Assembly: GCF_001649575.2 (NCBI RefSeq)
Contig: NC_051445.1
Location: 4,106,710-4,170,709 of the forward strand
Source: Kryptolebias marmoratus
Taxonomy: Eukaryota > Chordata > Actinopteri > Cyprinodontiformes > Rivulidae
DNA: 64,000 nt
Direction: 5' to 3'
In this document: piece by piece, positions 10,521 through 22,130 of the stretch
How the letters are laid out: each line of letters starts with the position of its first letter
How positions within the stretch are numbered: position 1 is the first letter of the stretch
Notes under the pieces: generated by a model
Seen by the model: the letters and a program-made list of their open reading frames with translations, nothing else
What the model was told of the DNA's origin: nothing
Database searches by the model: none
Made by a program: the position numbers and the translations under genes

Positions 10521-13215
10521 ATGTCTTTTAAACGAGAGGGGAATGACAAGAGTCAACTCAATATTCTTAAGGTGACGATTTATATGATGCGTTGTTATTT
10601 TGTTTCATTAAAGAGACTAACTTATATTAGCCGTTGTTATAGTTAGCATCCCGTGGCTCTGTTTCTGTTGTTGGTCAATGTTACCATCACTGTATTACAA
10701 ACTTTAATAAACTTTATTTTCTTTTAGAAACGGCGTGTGGCAGACCTTCTGTCCAGTTTTATTCCGGAAGATGAAGCCACTCTAATGAAAAATGGAAGGT
10801 GAATTTGCTTTAAAACACGTTTGGACCAGGATGTTGGTAAAGTACTGACTTTGGACCATTGTGTTTGTAGATACTCCTGCCTTGTGTGCTCCTACCGTCC
10901 TGTGTTTGATACAGTCGATATGCTGACAGTCCACAGAAAGGGAAAGAAGCATCTAGAAGGTAACATGTTTACAGCCTAAAACTATTCAGTATGTTTCCTT
11001 TCTCATGACACAGGAAGGGGATTTAAAGAACTGTTGTCTGAGAGTGATGTTTTGATGCTTTTCTAAATCATCTACAGCAGAGGTTCCCAAACTTTATCAG
11101 GTTCTGACCCACAAAATCACATCAGCAGAGACTTTTAACTCTCACTGATTGAAGTGTCCAAACACTGCTAATTAGCCCCCCCAAAAATACTAATATAGCA
11201 ATATTCAATCAATTTATATCTGCCTTTTATTTGGTTGTGGCAAAAATGTGATAATTAAATTTTATTTGACTTTTGTGAATGTGTTCAAGACCCCCGAACC
11301 ACTGATCGATACATCATGGAGTCAGACAGCATCACTTAGGGTTTCAGAATAAAATCAAAGAGAGTGAGTAAAAGTTTTTGAAAAGTTTATTTTTCTCAGC
11401 AGTAGCACTTCTGATGATGGGTAAATATCAGTAGTGTTATTTTTAAGTAGTGCAGAGGAGCTTTTACAGTAAAAATATATTTTTTATTACTAGTAAAGAC
11501 AAATAGATGAATCAGAATGTGTTAAGTAAGACAAAGTGGTTGTAATTAATTTAAAGGCTCATAAATAAAGAACATTATTTGCTTTTTATCTTTTCATCAA
11601 AATCTACACAACTAAGGCAACTTTTCTAATAGTTGATAAAGTTAAACAATTGAAAAAAAAAAGTATTAATTTGTTAAATAATTTGTGTGTTTTCAGGATT
11701 AAAAGCATTCTATGGCAAAAAAGCAAAACTGAAGACTGAAATAACGAAAAGGCAGCATGAAAACTACGTCCAGGCTGAAGACAGACAGGTTGGTAACTTG
11801 ATCTTGTTCACTCTCTTCTGTATACAGTCATCAGCCATAACATTATGACCGGACTAATATTGAGCTGTTCCTGTTTTTATTACCAAAACAGTTCTGAGCA
11901 GTCAGGGCATACAAAGGACATCTTGTGAGTGTCGCAGTAAGGTATAAAGGCCGTGCTATAGAGGAGTTTTGTTGGAACGAGGAGCACCTGATTACTCTTT
12001 AAAGATGTTGTGGGACGAGTGCCATAGTGGAGGTTTTCCTGTCAGAACATTGCATTTAAACAGCGTGAACCTGTGACCTGTCATTAGGTTAAGGCTAAAT
12101 GACACAAGTCTGAGTTTTGGTTTCTGTCCTCGTCATGCCAGGTGGCTTGGTGGGTTCTGGCAGTTAAATATGCAAGGAAAGGGACAGGAAGTAGCTTTTA
12201 ATTTAATTACAATTGTATATTAAGCATGTAAGTGCATTCCTTTTCTGACTAAAGTTTTATGGTGATAACCTGGTGACAGTAATTGCCGTTTAGACCATTT
12301 TAAGTGGAAACAAATCTATAAAACGTTCTTGGAAAATGTGTGTGTGAGCGGGAGTCAGTCGTGTCACTCAGCAGAAGGTGAATGAATCATCGCTGGAAAA
12401 CAAGACGACCTGAACAAATTGTCTTTGCTCAGACAACATTTTTAATTCATGTCGTCGTCCTGTTTGTTCAGGAGCCCTCCGGTTCAGCCCCTTTACTGGA
12501 ACAAACCCGGAGACTCACTCATCACGCTCTACTAAAGACCGTCCCGTACAACAGCTGTCACAGGAAAACCAGGTGGGTGGTTATGTGATGTCATTTGTCT
12601 TTCACATCTCCAAATAAAGAACCCATTCTTAAACAGTTTTGTCATTCTTTTAAGCACAAAACCTGAAAGAAAAGCAGCTGCTGCCAGCTCTGATCCTGCT
12701 GGAAACACGTGCAACAAAACACCACCTGGATGCTTGAAAAATGAAGCTTCAAATCATTTTCCAACCAGCAGTTCTAGTGACGTCATGACAGGTAAAGTGT
12801 GACGCAGGAGATCCTCTGTGATTAGATTTATGTGAGGCCAAACTCGGCGATAATCTTGTTGCATTTGTTGGCTTTGCTTTTAGTCGCCGACGAGTCGTCA
12901 TCAACAACAGACCAAACGGGATCAAAGTCTGCGGAGACACAATCAGCAGAGCCTCTAACAGCCCAGAGGAGGATGGAGCTGGAGCACTATCTCAAACTGA
13001 AAAGGTGCAGAACGCTCTTTTCTTTTATCTGCTTTTGTTGCCGGAGTTGAAGTGAAGCAGCAGTTTTTAGCCCGTTTATTTATGCTTCGTTTTGTTTTTC
13101 CAGTGATGGATGGGTGCGAGACCCGACCGGCCGATGGGTTAAGGATGAGAACGTGGAGTTTGATTCAGATGAGGAGGAGCCTGCTTCACTTCCACCGCTG
13201 TCTACAAATCCCTGA
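10521..13215 (+). CDS. scnm1: sodium channel modifier 1 (splicing factor)
   Basis: Eight exons join in consistent phase: 10521-10571, 10728-10798, 10871-10959, 11697-11788, 12472-12572, 12655-12791, 12884-13004 and 13104-13215. Together they make 774 bases, 257 residues; human has 230. The N-terminus MSFKREGNDKSQLNILKKRR is nearly the human one. A U1-type zinc finger follows (C44, C47, H62, H68). The C-terminus GWVRDPTGRWVKDENVEFDS then an acidic stretch is the diagnostic conserved tail (residues 223-247). SCNM1 acts in the nucleus in splicing and was first known as a modifier of Scn8a splicing; later work places it in the minor (U12) spliceosome. All introns here look U2-type GT-AG. Introns carry an hAT MITE and a Tc1 fragment. 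Confidence 0.95.
11078..11304. mobile_element. hAT-type MITE in scnm1 intron 3
   Basis: Begins CAGAGGTTCCCAAAC and ends CCGAACCACTG, an imperfect inverted pair. The flanking octamers ATCTACAG and ATCGATAC agree at 6 of 8 positions, as expected for an old 8-bp hAT target duplication. No coding capacity. Confidence 0.6.
11822..11960 (+). mobile_element. Tc1-like terminal fragment in scnm1 intron 4
   Basis: The words 'catcagccataacattatga', 'ccaaaacagttctga' and 'gggcatacaaaggac' match the 3' terminal part of a very common fish Tc1-type element. Only this end is recognisable. The matching opposite inverted repeat is not seen nearby. Right limit uncertain. Confidence 0.5.
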
Positions 13216-13855
13216 GATGAGGATGAAGTGTGAGAAAACTCACAGTGGTACGATTATAGAAACAGCCAGAACTCTGTCAGCAGCTGTTAAACAGCTTATC
13301 AACTCTGTTACGTTGCATTGTTGTACTTTGATAAGTTTTCCATATTTATTTCCCTCCATTTAAATGGACTGTTGGTGAGCAGAGACTCAGTTACACCTGG
13401 AGCCACGTGTTCATCAATCACCACCAGTCCAGATAATATTTGAGATTTTATCAAAACAAAGCTCATTTTACTTGAATGAAACCTTCTTAGTGTGAAAGTA
13501 AGTTTTGAACATTTATCTTTTTTAATTAAACACTCTTTACTCCAACTTCTTGAGAGATCATTGTCAAAATCATTACCCGTCTCTGACCCCAACACACCTC
13601 ACCCCCACAGCCTCGCTTCTGCAAACAGGAAGCTTGTTCATCAGACCAGCCTCTGAGATCTTATAATGTAACCATGAACAGTTTCCTGCTCACATATTGG
13701 ATACTAATGACACGCTGTGATACGGTCTGCAGTTTCTGCAGGAAGATAACCCCTGAAAGGAGCTGTAAGCTGATAGTTGCACATCGATGCCTTTTTTAAA
13801 AAGGTGGAAGAAAAGTTAAAATCGGGTTATTGTGTAAGTAAGAGTGCATTCAGTA

Positions 13856-13861
13856 AATAAA
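13856..13861 (+). other. candidate poly(A) signal of scnm1
   Basis: AATAAA about 640 bases after the scnm1 stop codon. Confidence 0.4.
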
Positions 13862-14375
13862 GAAATGGATTAAAGAAATTAGCGTTGGAAGGAGCTCAGG
13901 CAGATAAAATCTTCAGAGGTTAGCAGCTGTTTCTGTTCATAAATTTTTACGAGTGCACAAGAGTTCAACCCTCTTAAGTTAGTTTTTATATTTGGAACAA
14001 GGTAACCCAAGCCCAGTGGGCTAAGTTCTGTTTTGCGTCAGGGTCGAGGAGCAGACGGATGGGGCATAAAAATAGGTCAGGTGTTTGGGGGAAGTTTTCG
14101 GACGAGGAAGGACTTTAAAGGATTAAAGTGTTGTGGTTCCTCTGATATGATGCTGTCTCTTAATGTTCATTATAAAACTTACCGAGATGGGGGTTATCAG
14201 AAACATCAAGTTGATGTGGATTATTGTGAAGTTCGTTGAATTTTCAACAATTCGTTCAGCTTCATCTCCAGACATGCCCCTAAAGAAGTCTTTGTTCAGA
14301 ATAATATACAACAAGGTGTAGAAACAACAACACTGAACTTGCCAAAGATGTAGAAAAAATCGTTAAATACATACT

Positions 14376-14381
14376 TTTATT
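14376..14381 (-). other. candidate poly(A) signal of tmod4
   Basis: Minus-strand AATAAA about 265 bases after the tmod4 stop codon. Confidence 0.5.
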
Positions 14382-14643
14382 GAACTTATTTACAGATTTG
14401 TTTTCCTTCCCACATATAATTTAGCACCACAGTGAAATAGATTTCATGTATCAAAAGAATTGTTTGTGATGATGTTGGTGATGCAGAAACTAAAAAGCAC
14501 AAAAAAGACACTTCACATTTTGCTTGTTGCCTGTACATGCCTTTATGATGAATAGAGCATGTCAAAGCTTGTTGCAGTGAATGAAATGGTTGAGAATGGA
14601 TGTTAGACGTGCTCTCCTCCACGGTTAATTTGGGATGGTTTGT

Positions 14644-17600
14644 TTAGCGCAGAAAGGCAGTTGGTGCAGGACCATCAGCGGCAGTTTTTGCAGAAACGGT
14701 TCTCCGTTTGGCTTCTTTTTGCTTCATCTCAGCCTCTGTTGGCGAACTATAAAAAGAAACGGTAAATTGTGACTTTTTGCATCTCTGCACATTAATGGCT
14801 CTAAATGGAAACCACCTTTTTACCAAACTGTGCATGCAGATGTAATGTTTACGTTGCAGCAGATTCACTGATCACTAATAATGATTCACATCTGATTTAT
14901 GGTCGAGACGTGAACTTTTTCTCTGTTATTCTGAGCAAACAGACCGGGCAGTGCTTACTCATGTCATTGTTTCTTGTGATGGCCATGGCGGCTCTGGCAC
15001 GAGGACCTTGCTGGTCAAAGTGGTAGCCAAACTTGAGGATGCTGGAATTGTTCTCCAACATGGTAGCGATCTCCATTTCAACGGAGTCACCAAGCTTCTG
15101 CCTCTAAACCAGCAAATATGTGCAGCGGTCATCTCAAGGGTTATCCATCTTACATGTTAAACATCGGTTTGTCTAACTCTAAGTGCAGAGTAAAAGAAAA
15201 ATGGTTTCTGTTTTACCTGGTTGTCTATCTTAAGCTCCACCAGTGTGGCGTTGTTGGCCATGGCTTTGATGATGGCCATCATGCCGTCTGAAGTGATGAA
15301 GTTCGATTCAATATTAAGACTCTGCAAGCTGGTGTTCTCCTGTAGCATCTCAGCACATGCCTGAAAACATAAGCACATGTGGTAAGACTTAATCTTCTTA
15401 CCTTTTTTATATCTGTAATATCTTTGTCTTTAGGTGATCGTATGACAGGTGAATATCATGACAAAATCTTTTTGGAGCCCTTATGAACCCTATTTATCGC
15501 CCGCTGCTATGAAGAGTGCAAATTATCTCAGATTCTGGACAGATTTTATTGAAACTTTCATACAGTAATCATTGGATGTGCATCTGCAACTTATTAACCC
15601 TTGGGGTCAACCAAATTCAAGCTGGACGCCACAGATATTGGGCTAATTTTTGCTGTGGTAGTAGCTAAGAGTCAACCCTAACACATACTCCAAGTTTAAC
15701 AGATCACCCACTATTTTAGTTTCAAACCCTGGCGTTCAAGGAGGCGAACATTAAGCTTTCCATCAAGGTGAAACTTTACTTACAACAAATGTGTAAAAGG
15801 TATTATAAAATGTAACCACATTAAATTTGTTCCTCTTAATTTTGCAAATCAATATAGTGCAAGTGTAAATGTTTTATACCAAAAAATAAAGGCCGTGAAG
15901 CTAAATGTGTTTTCTCTGTTGCCAGTGGTACTCACATGGGCCACAGGGTCGTTGCTACGCGTCGCAGCAATGCTTAAAACTTCAACGTGAGAGTTTCCCT
16001 TCATTGCCTCGAAAATCTCTTTCAGTGTTGGGATGGGAATGTCCTGCAGGAAATCAGAAGGAACGTCACGTCTGTAAGGCTCACAAGTTTGTGATTATTC
16101 ATCCAAACAGAGGAAAAAAACAAAAATATGTAGGTTTAACAAACTGAAGAAAAGTCTAGACTCAAGTTCGGTTGGTTCTGCTTGAAGCCGAAGTACCGGT
16201 AAATACATTTCTGATAACTTGAAGTAATCCACTCCTCATTCTACCTGCATTCTACATTATAACATCCCATTTCTTTTACCTTGATGTTGTTAAGGTTGAC
16301 CTCAGTCAGGGAGCTGTCGTTGTTCAGGATTCTCTCCAGGGTCTCCTCCACATTCGTGGGGTTTGGAGGCTCCTCAGGGAAGTACTTGAATGGATCTGGT
16401 TTCACAACACCTGAGAGTGATAAAATAACCCAGCTGAGATTACAAAGTGAAAAGGATAATAACCAATTAGTTTACTGAACACTGTAGCTAAAAATAAAGG
16501 GTTTTAAACAGGGAACACTCACTGTTGATGCCTTCTGTGTTGGCGATTGTGCCTGTGGTGCCCAGTGCATCGTAGTACTGCTTGTTGCTCATTAGCGTGT
16601 ACATTCCGAGGATGGCTGCAAGTGCAGGAAAACAATCGCTATAAATACATGTCATGGTTGCCGTTCAGTTAAATATATCTCTTATATTTGAATAAGATCA
16701 TGTGTCCTGGTTCGTTTTTTGTTTTTGAAGTGAAATTTGTGTAAACTTTCTTTACATAAAAAAAGATGTTCAGAGGTGAGTGTGTATAAAATAAATGTAA
16801 AACATAGTTAAATTAAAGACCTAGCTTTACTTGAAGGTATGCATATTTCCCGCTGCCTTTCATGCCAATCCACAACGGTGAAAAGAGACAAAGTTGTAGC
16901 AGTTTTTGTCAAACCTTGTGAATGACGTCATGCACGATCTCATGTAAGATCTTGCAGGATGTGTTAATGCTCAGAGTATATGTCAGGGAGGACTATCTGC
17001 TTCTACTGCACCAAATTTCATCTTAATATCTATAAAACTGGCTGAGTTATAGCCATTATTAGTTTGGCTGAGGTTGATTAGCTGTAGTGGCCATCTTGAA
17101 ACAGGTTAACTCCATAAGCTAGTTTTATTTAAATCTGTCTGTTGGTAAATTAAATATTTTGCTAAGTTTACAGTTCAGTCTGTATAATAAAAGTGAGTAT
17201 GTTCCACATGTTTATTTTTATTAAAATGTTTTCTCTTTTTCTGCTGCTGTTACAGTGTATGACCAGCAGGGGGCAGACCTGTTGGTTCTGTCCTTGCTGT
17301 TGTAATCTGCCAAAACCAAACTGAGCCATAAACCAACTGTTGTGACAGCCACCAGCTCTCCTCCTCCCACCGTCCCACCCACCAGCCCCCCGACCCGGTG
17401 AGGAGAATCATGGGAAGGGCCTTGAGAGGGGAGAGAAGCCAGGGGACAGCTGTCTACTAAAGAGGCAGGGCTTCGAAGGGGGGTGAGGTAGGGGTGTTTC
17501 TGCCCATTAACACCCCTAACGTCATCCGGTTTGGCCCTGACAAAAACCCCGCTTCATAATGCAAATTAGACTGCTGAACTAAAAAAAACTCGATTCAGCA

Positions 17601-20600
17601 ACGTGCTCATTAATATCTGGAGTGAAGTTTAAACATGAAAAATCCAGGCCAATATGCCGGAGGCTCCCCGAGCTCGGGTCGGCCGGTTTATTCATTCTCT
17701 GTTTGCCAAAAAGCCCAAAACAAAGAGTGGCAGAGGTTAACTGAGGTTTAATCCTGATCTGGCTGGGGTCCAGGGATAAAAGCACCGGTGCTTTGACAGA
17801 CTGATGGAGCCGTACACACACGCTGTCCTGCTCCGCCGTTCTGGATGCCTGCTCACCAGTCTGGCCTGTCAGAGGAGTGCGGCCGCTTGTTCTCTCTCAA
17901 TAAAGGCCTTGCAGCATTTATCCTGGGGAATAGAAGATTTAAACAAAGGCTTTCTCTTTAAGTATAAACTTGTCTCATTTCTCCTTTTCCTAAATCCCTC
18001 CTCCAAACGGTGCTTCTCCAATCATTGAGCTGTAACCAGGTGAAACAGGCCTGTCAGGGTTTTCTAAACATGTTTTATTGCTTCTGTGGAACAAGCAGCG
18101 CTTTTTGCTCAACTTTTAATACTTTGTGGGTTTGCAAAGTTTATTTATAAACTTATTCAATGCATTTTTGTGCAACTTGTGTTAAAACAATGGCTCCACA
18201 TGTGATATTTTTGATTCTCAGCTTCAGTTTGATGAGTTTGAACTTCAGGAAACATGAAACACTGTGGCTTTATCAGTGACCTCAGTCGTTTCCCACATGT
18301 CTGTTTTGAACAGATACAGTATCTCTGCCCTCACCATCCCCACATCCACTCCACCTTTCCTTCGGTGGCCTTGGGCCAGGCTTATTTATTTTTGTGTTGC
18401 TGATCTCGGGGAATTGGACCCCGCTGCACTTCTGGCCATGTCTGTAAGCTCTGGACTTCTTCACCATCTTAATGTTCAGTGAAACAATTTGGAGACAACA
18501 GTGGAGAGACAACAGGCCCGAATGTTAGAACGATGTGGGTCAGATACACTGAGGCAACAATGAGGTCACACAGTGCTGAATATGTTATTATGGGTTAATT
18601 AGCAGCTGCTGGTGGGAAACAGATGACATCATAACAGAAATATACTCTTTTTTTTTCTGTTAGACATTATGGCAAAGTATTTTTTTCTGTCATGTGGCTG
18701 TGCCATTTAAAGAAGCTAACATAAAAACTTTTTTGTACGTTTGCAAAAATGATTTCCCTATAATTTGTATTTTATGTAATAATCTACAGAAGACGTTTTA
18801 AGCACCTGTTATGAACAGCTGTGGGTTGGAACACCAGATTTAGTTATTTTTGTCCAAACAAACTGTTCCACAAAGCCTCATAAAATTTGTGGTGAAACAT
18901 CTTGTTCATGTGAGAATAAAAGCACACTTTCACAGTTGTTGCTCTGAGAAGTTGTTGTCTAACCTGCGATGTCACACATCTCTGCATCAGTGGCGTTTTT
19001 CAGAGCCTCCTCCAGCTCCGGCTCCAAGGTTATCTGCTCGTGCTGAGGGATCTCTCTTTTCTTTGCTATAAATGCCTTTCCTGGATACAGAAAAAGGAAA
19101 AACATTTATTTTTGTGACAGTGACATGTGAGAGAAATTACATTAAAGGAATAATCTGGTCAGTTCTCTGTAGTTGTTACCTTTTCAGCTGTGACATCAGT
19201 CAGAGCACAAAGAATGAAGAAAAGAGTAGAAGTCTTTGACCATTTTAGGTTAATAGTACCTGTTTTTCTCATTTTTCAGGCTTAGGAAACAACCTAGACT
19301 AGCCTAGAGCAGTGGTTCCCAAACGTTTCAGCTTCCGATCCATAAAATAAGAGTGACAAAGGTGTGGGACCCCATCTGTTGGCTGTTTAAATACCCAAAA
19401 GTGCTGATGATCCTATTAAATAAGGGCATAATGACTACACAAACAGTCTTAGCATCCATTTTGCTATTTTTTTAAATCATTAAATGACTTATGGTGTACA
19501 TATTTCATAACAACTGGGTTTTTAATTGTAACTTGATGTCTGGAGATTATCTAAGGACCCTTACTTGGTGTTGGGTGACCCACATTGGGATCCCCCGACC
19601 CCAACTTTGGGAATCATTGGCCTAGAGGAATACTTCTACCCTCTTCTCCATACCCTGTGCTCTATAACTGATGTCACACCAGATAATTATTTGACAGACC
19701 ATCACTTCAAAATGACCAGACTATCCCTTTATAAAAGAAGGCTGAAACTTAGTTATGTAGGAGAGGAAAGAAAACTTGGAAATATTTTGTCAGAGTTCAA
19801 GTATCATTAAGTTCTGCAGCCTAAATGGCTCAACTCATAAATATGTCTCTGTTTTGGTAAAAGCTCTGCTTGGATCATGTTTTTTTTTTCGAAACAAGTA
19901 ATATTTACAGATTCATGAAGCAGCTGTAATAAGCTCCACTGGAGCTCCTACACTGTACTTTCTCATCTTGTGTGGGTGTCAAAATCTGTTCAGTTTAGGA
20001 TCTCACAGGGATTAATTTATATAGAATATTGGCTTGTTGCATTAGTACATAGTTTCCATTTCTTCAATAGTTCATGAACTGCGGTACAAATGCTTCCTGT
20101 CAGATGTGTTTGGGCTGAACATGGTGGGCTCGAGCAGTATAATGAATCTGGCCTCGAAAGTCAGTGGGCTGCAAAAACCCCACACAGACCTGAAGCAAGA
20201 GCCCTGAACTGCAGTGCAGTGGTGCATCACAGAGTGTAATACTGCACAGCTGTCAGAGGAAGCTGAAAACACACAGTGAAGCTTTGAGACGTGCTTAAAG
20301 TACAAGTGGACATCTTTTTCTGTGCTTTGTAAGTATATCGAGGACATGAAACGGATGCATTGAAGTGGACGTGAAGCGTATCATTTTAAAACCCACAGAA
20401 CTCAGAGGAACGTCGCTCCCCTCCACCCACCTTTCTTCTCCCCGGTGAAGGGCACCAGGTCCTCCCTGTCCTCGCTCTCCAGAGCCTCCTTCTCCAGGTA
20501 CTGCACCAGGGCGTCGCGGTCAAAGGGCCCCGTCGGGCTCTTCTTCGTCTGGTCACGCTGCCGCATCCCAGCTGGCAGCATGGCATTCTGGGACAACACC

Positions 20601-21351
20601 AGATTAGATGTTACGCACGCTGTTATGAGTGAACATATTGATATTTTACTGTCCATCTGGAGTGTGCTGCAGTTGTAGAAACCGTCAGTTACTGGCATGT
20701 AGAGCAGAACAGCTGAGAAATAAGTACGTTTTCTAAAATGCTGACAATAATTTGCATTCATTTGGAATAATATATCAAACTAAAGTGCCTTTTTCACGTC
20801 TTCCCAAAGAGTATCTGTGATCTCTTTTTTATTAATTTTAACTGAATGGTGTATTTTGTCCAAAGAAAAGATGATAATTTTCTAACTTTCTAACTAATTT
20901 TTTTAGAATTTAAAGGTTGTTCAGTAAACAACCTCTTTCTCAGACATGGTTGCTCAATCAGATTCTGGTTCCTTCCCATATGTCCTTGAGTAAAAATTGG
21001 TTAGAAGTCAAATAAAAGACCATTATCATCTGACTTGTGGATTTTCTTCTAGTTTCATGATGTTTGTTAACATGCTGTATTGTGGAGTTGCCAAAAAGGA
21101 GTTGGGTATAAGGATTTCATCCGAATTCAGTGATGTTCATGTACAGCACAAAGGAACACCAAGCATCAGCTCTAAACAACAAGGCCTTACGGTTCTGGAG
21201 AAAGTGATCCTAAGCTGACAGGTTTCCAGAACTGAACACTGCTTCGTACCTCTGGGTCCATCTCCTGCAGCTCATACTCCAGCTGGTCCAGCTCCTGGGC
21301 GCTGAGGCCCCTGAGGATGGCATCCTCGTCGATGTCCCTGGGGTCTGACAT
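14644..21351 (-). CDS. tmod4: tropomodulin 4 (skeletal muscle)
   Basis: Nine coding exons on the minus strand: 21351-21250, 20587-20431, 19080-18964, 16615-16523, 16410-16280, 16043-15936, 15360-15217, 15103-14959 and 14735-14644. All phases agree, and the total of 1,089 bases gives 362 residues. Tropomodulins cap pointed ends of actin thin filaments together with tropomyosin. Seen here: the N-terminal tropomyosin/actin-binding part ([34 protein letters not shown] segment in exon 2; [15 protein letters not shown]), the conserved [12 protein letters not shown], then a leucine-rich-repeat domain (about 160-330: [38 protein letters not shown]). A basic tail follows. The start is fixed by an in-frame TGA four codons upstream. 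The N-terminus [11 protein letters not shown] is about eight residues shorter than human TMOD4 before DIDED. Identity as TMOD4 rather than another TMOD rests on sequence and on the scnm1-lysmd1 neighbourhood. Confidence 0.94.
16833..17160 (+). repeat. dispersed dimeric repeat, copy B
   Basis: Contains the head 'cttgaaggtatgcatattt', the middle 'ctgagttatagccatta' and the core 'agtggccatcttgaaacagg'. Lies in tmod4 intron 3 in plus orientation. Limits approximate. Confidence 0.65.
17263..17277 (+). promoter_or_regulatory. CTCF-like motif in tmod4 intron 3
   Basis: CCAGCAGGGGGCAGA matches 14 of 15 positions of CCASYAGRKGGCRSY and contains the AGGGGGCA core. Inferred only from motif. Confidence 0.45.
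17340..17570. other. GC-rich block within tmod4 intron 3
   Basis: A 230-bp stretch rich in CCCACC/GGGGTG runs and a CAGCTG E-box stands out against AT-rich intron sequence, next to the CTCF-like motif. No open frame of note. It could be an intronic regulatory element, but this is only inference from composition. Confidence 0.3.
19142..19734. mobile_element. piggyBac-like MITE interrupted by an hAT MITE
   Basis: Left end TTAAAGGAATAATCTGGTCA and right end (reverse complement) TTATAAAGGGATAGTCTGGT pair as inverted repeats. The left TTAA and degenerate right TTATAA fit a TTAA target. A 310-bp hAT MITE sits inside. Without the insert and its target duplication the host element would be about 275 bp. 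It lies in tmod4 intron 2. Confidence 0.6.
19310..19619. mobile_element. hAT-type MITE with perfect 8-bp target duplication
   Basis: Starts CAGTGGTTCCCAAAC and ends CTTTGGGAATCATTG. It is flanked on both sides by the identical octamer GCCTAGAG (19302-19309 and 19620-19627), which is diagnostic of hAT insertion. Noncoding. Nested in another MITE. Confidence 0.85.
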
Positions 21352-21459
21352 GGCTCCAGCTCACAGACACTCACTCATACACACCCCTGGATGAGAGGGC
21401 ATTGTCAAAAAAACAAATGTGTAATGAGTCAAACATCAAAATTGTTTAAAATAAAGACC
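21352..21459 (-). other. tmod4 5' UTR with probable splice acceptor
   Basis: Upstream of the ATG (minus strand) an in-frame TGA is followed outward by a pyrimidine-rich CCCTCTCATCCAG (about 21390-21402). That sequence looks like a 3' splice site, so a noncoding first exon and the muscle promoter probably lie further to the right. I could not place them. Confidence 0.35.
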
Positions 21460-22130
21460 TAACATTTGTTGAAGGAATGCAGGTTGCCTGATGTTGTTTG
21501 TGCAGAAGCTTTAGACTAAGATAATCTCGTGCTGAGAAGGAGTCGACTGTTTGGTCAATAAATGACCTTATGTGAAATCTCATGTGATACTGTGAGATGT
21601 CACAAGATGTTGAATCATGTTTTGAATAACTCACAGCTGCTACCACGCCAAATCTGAGCTCAATTTCTGTAAAAGTGAAATAATTTTAGACATCTATGTG
21701 TTGGTTAATGTCAATTAGCTGTGGCGGCCATTTTGATTTGGGGTAACTCCAAAAGTTAATGGGTTGCAGATGTACATCAAATAATTTCAATAAAGTCTAT
21801 CTTGTGGTTCATGAAATATTTTGCTAACAAACAGATAGTTTAAAACACAAATCTTGCTCGATCAGTCAGTGCTCAGTTTATGTGTTTGGGATGACTCACG
21901 GCTACTACTACACCCAATCTTAGCTCAATATTTGTAAAACTGGTTGGGTAATAGCCCCATTTGCGTTTGCTAAGGTTGCATAGCTGTGGCAGCCATCTTG
22001 AATTCGGTTGACTTCTAAAGTTAATCGTGTAGATGTTGATCCAATGATTATTTTCTGAAAGTTTAATTCAAACCGTCTACTGGTTAATGAGCTATTTGCT
22101 ACAGACAAACACACAAACACACACAGATAA
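21460..22130 (+). repeat. dispersed dimeric repeat, copies C and D (two monomers)
   Basis: Two monomers lie in tandem: 'gctgtggcggccattttgat' with 'gttcatgaaatattttgcta' (about 21700-21840), then 'ggctactactacacccaatc', 'gtggcagccatcttgaattc' and 'tggttaatgagctatttgct' (about 21895-22110). A head near 21470 ('gaaggaatgcaggttgcctg') starts the dimer. Confidence 0.7.

Larger units (their letters stand above)
13216..14643. other. convergent scnm1-tmod4 intergenic region
   Basis: Holds the 3' UTRs of scnm1 (AATAAA at 13856-13861) and tmod4 (AATAAA on the minus strand at 14376-14381). No further gene is seen in the 1.4 kb between the stops. Confidence 0.6.

Noticed and set aside
16488..16497. MEF2-like site CTAAAAATAA in tmod4 intron 4
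   Set aside because: Fits the consensus and the muscle gene, but one AT-rich 10-mer is expected by chance in this AT-rich DNA.
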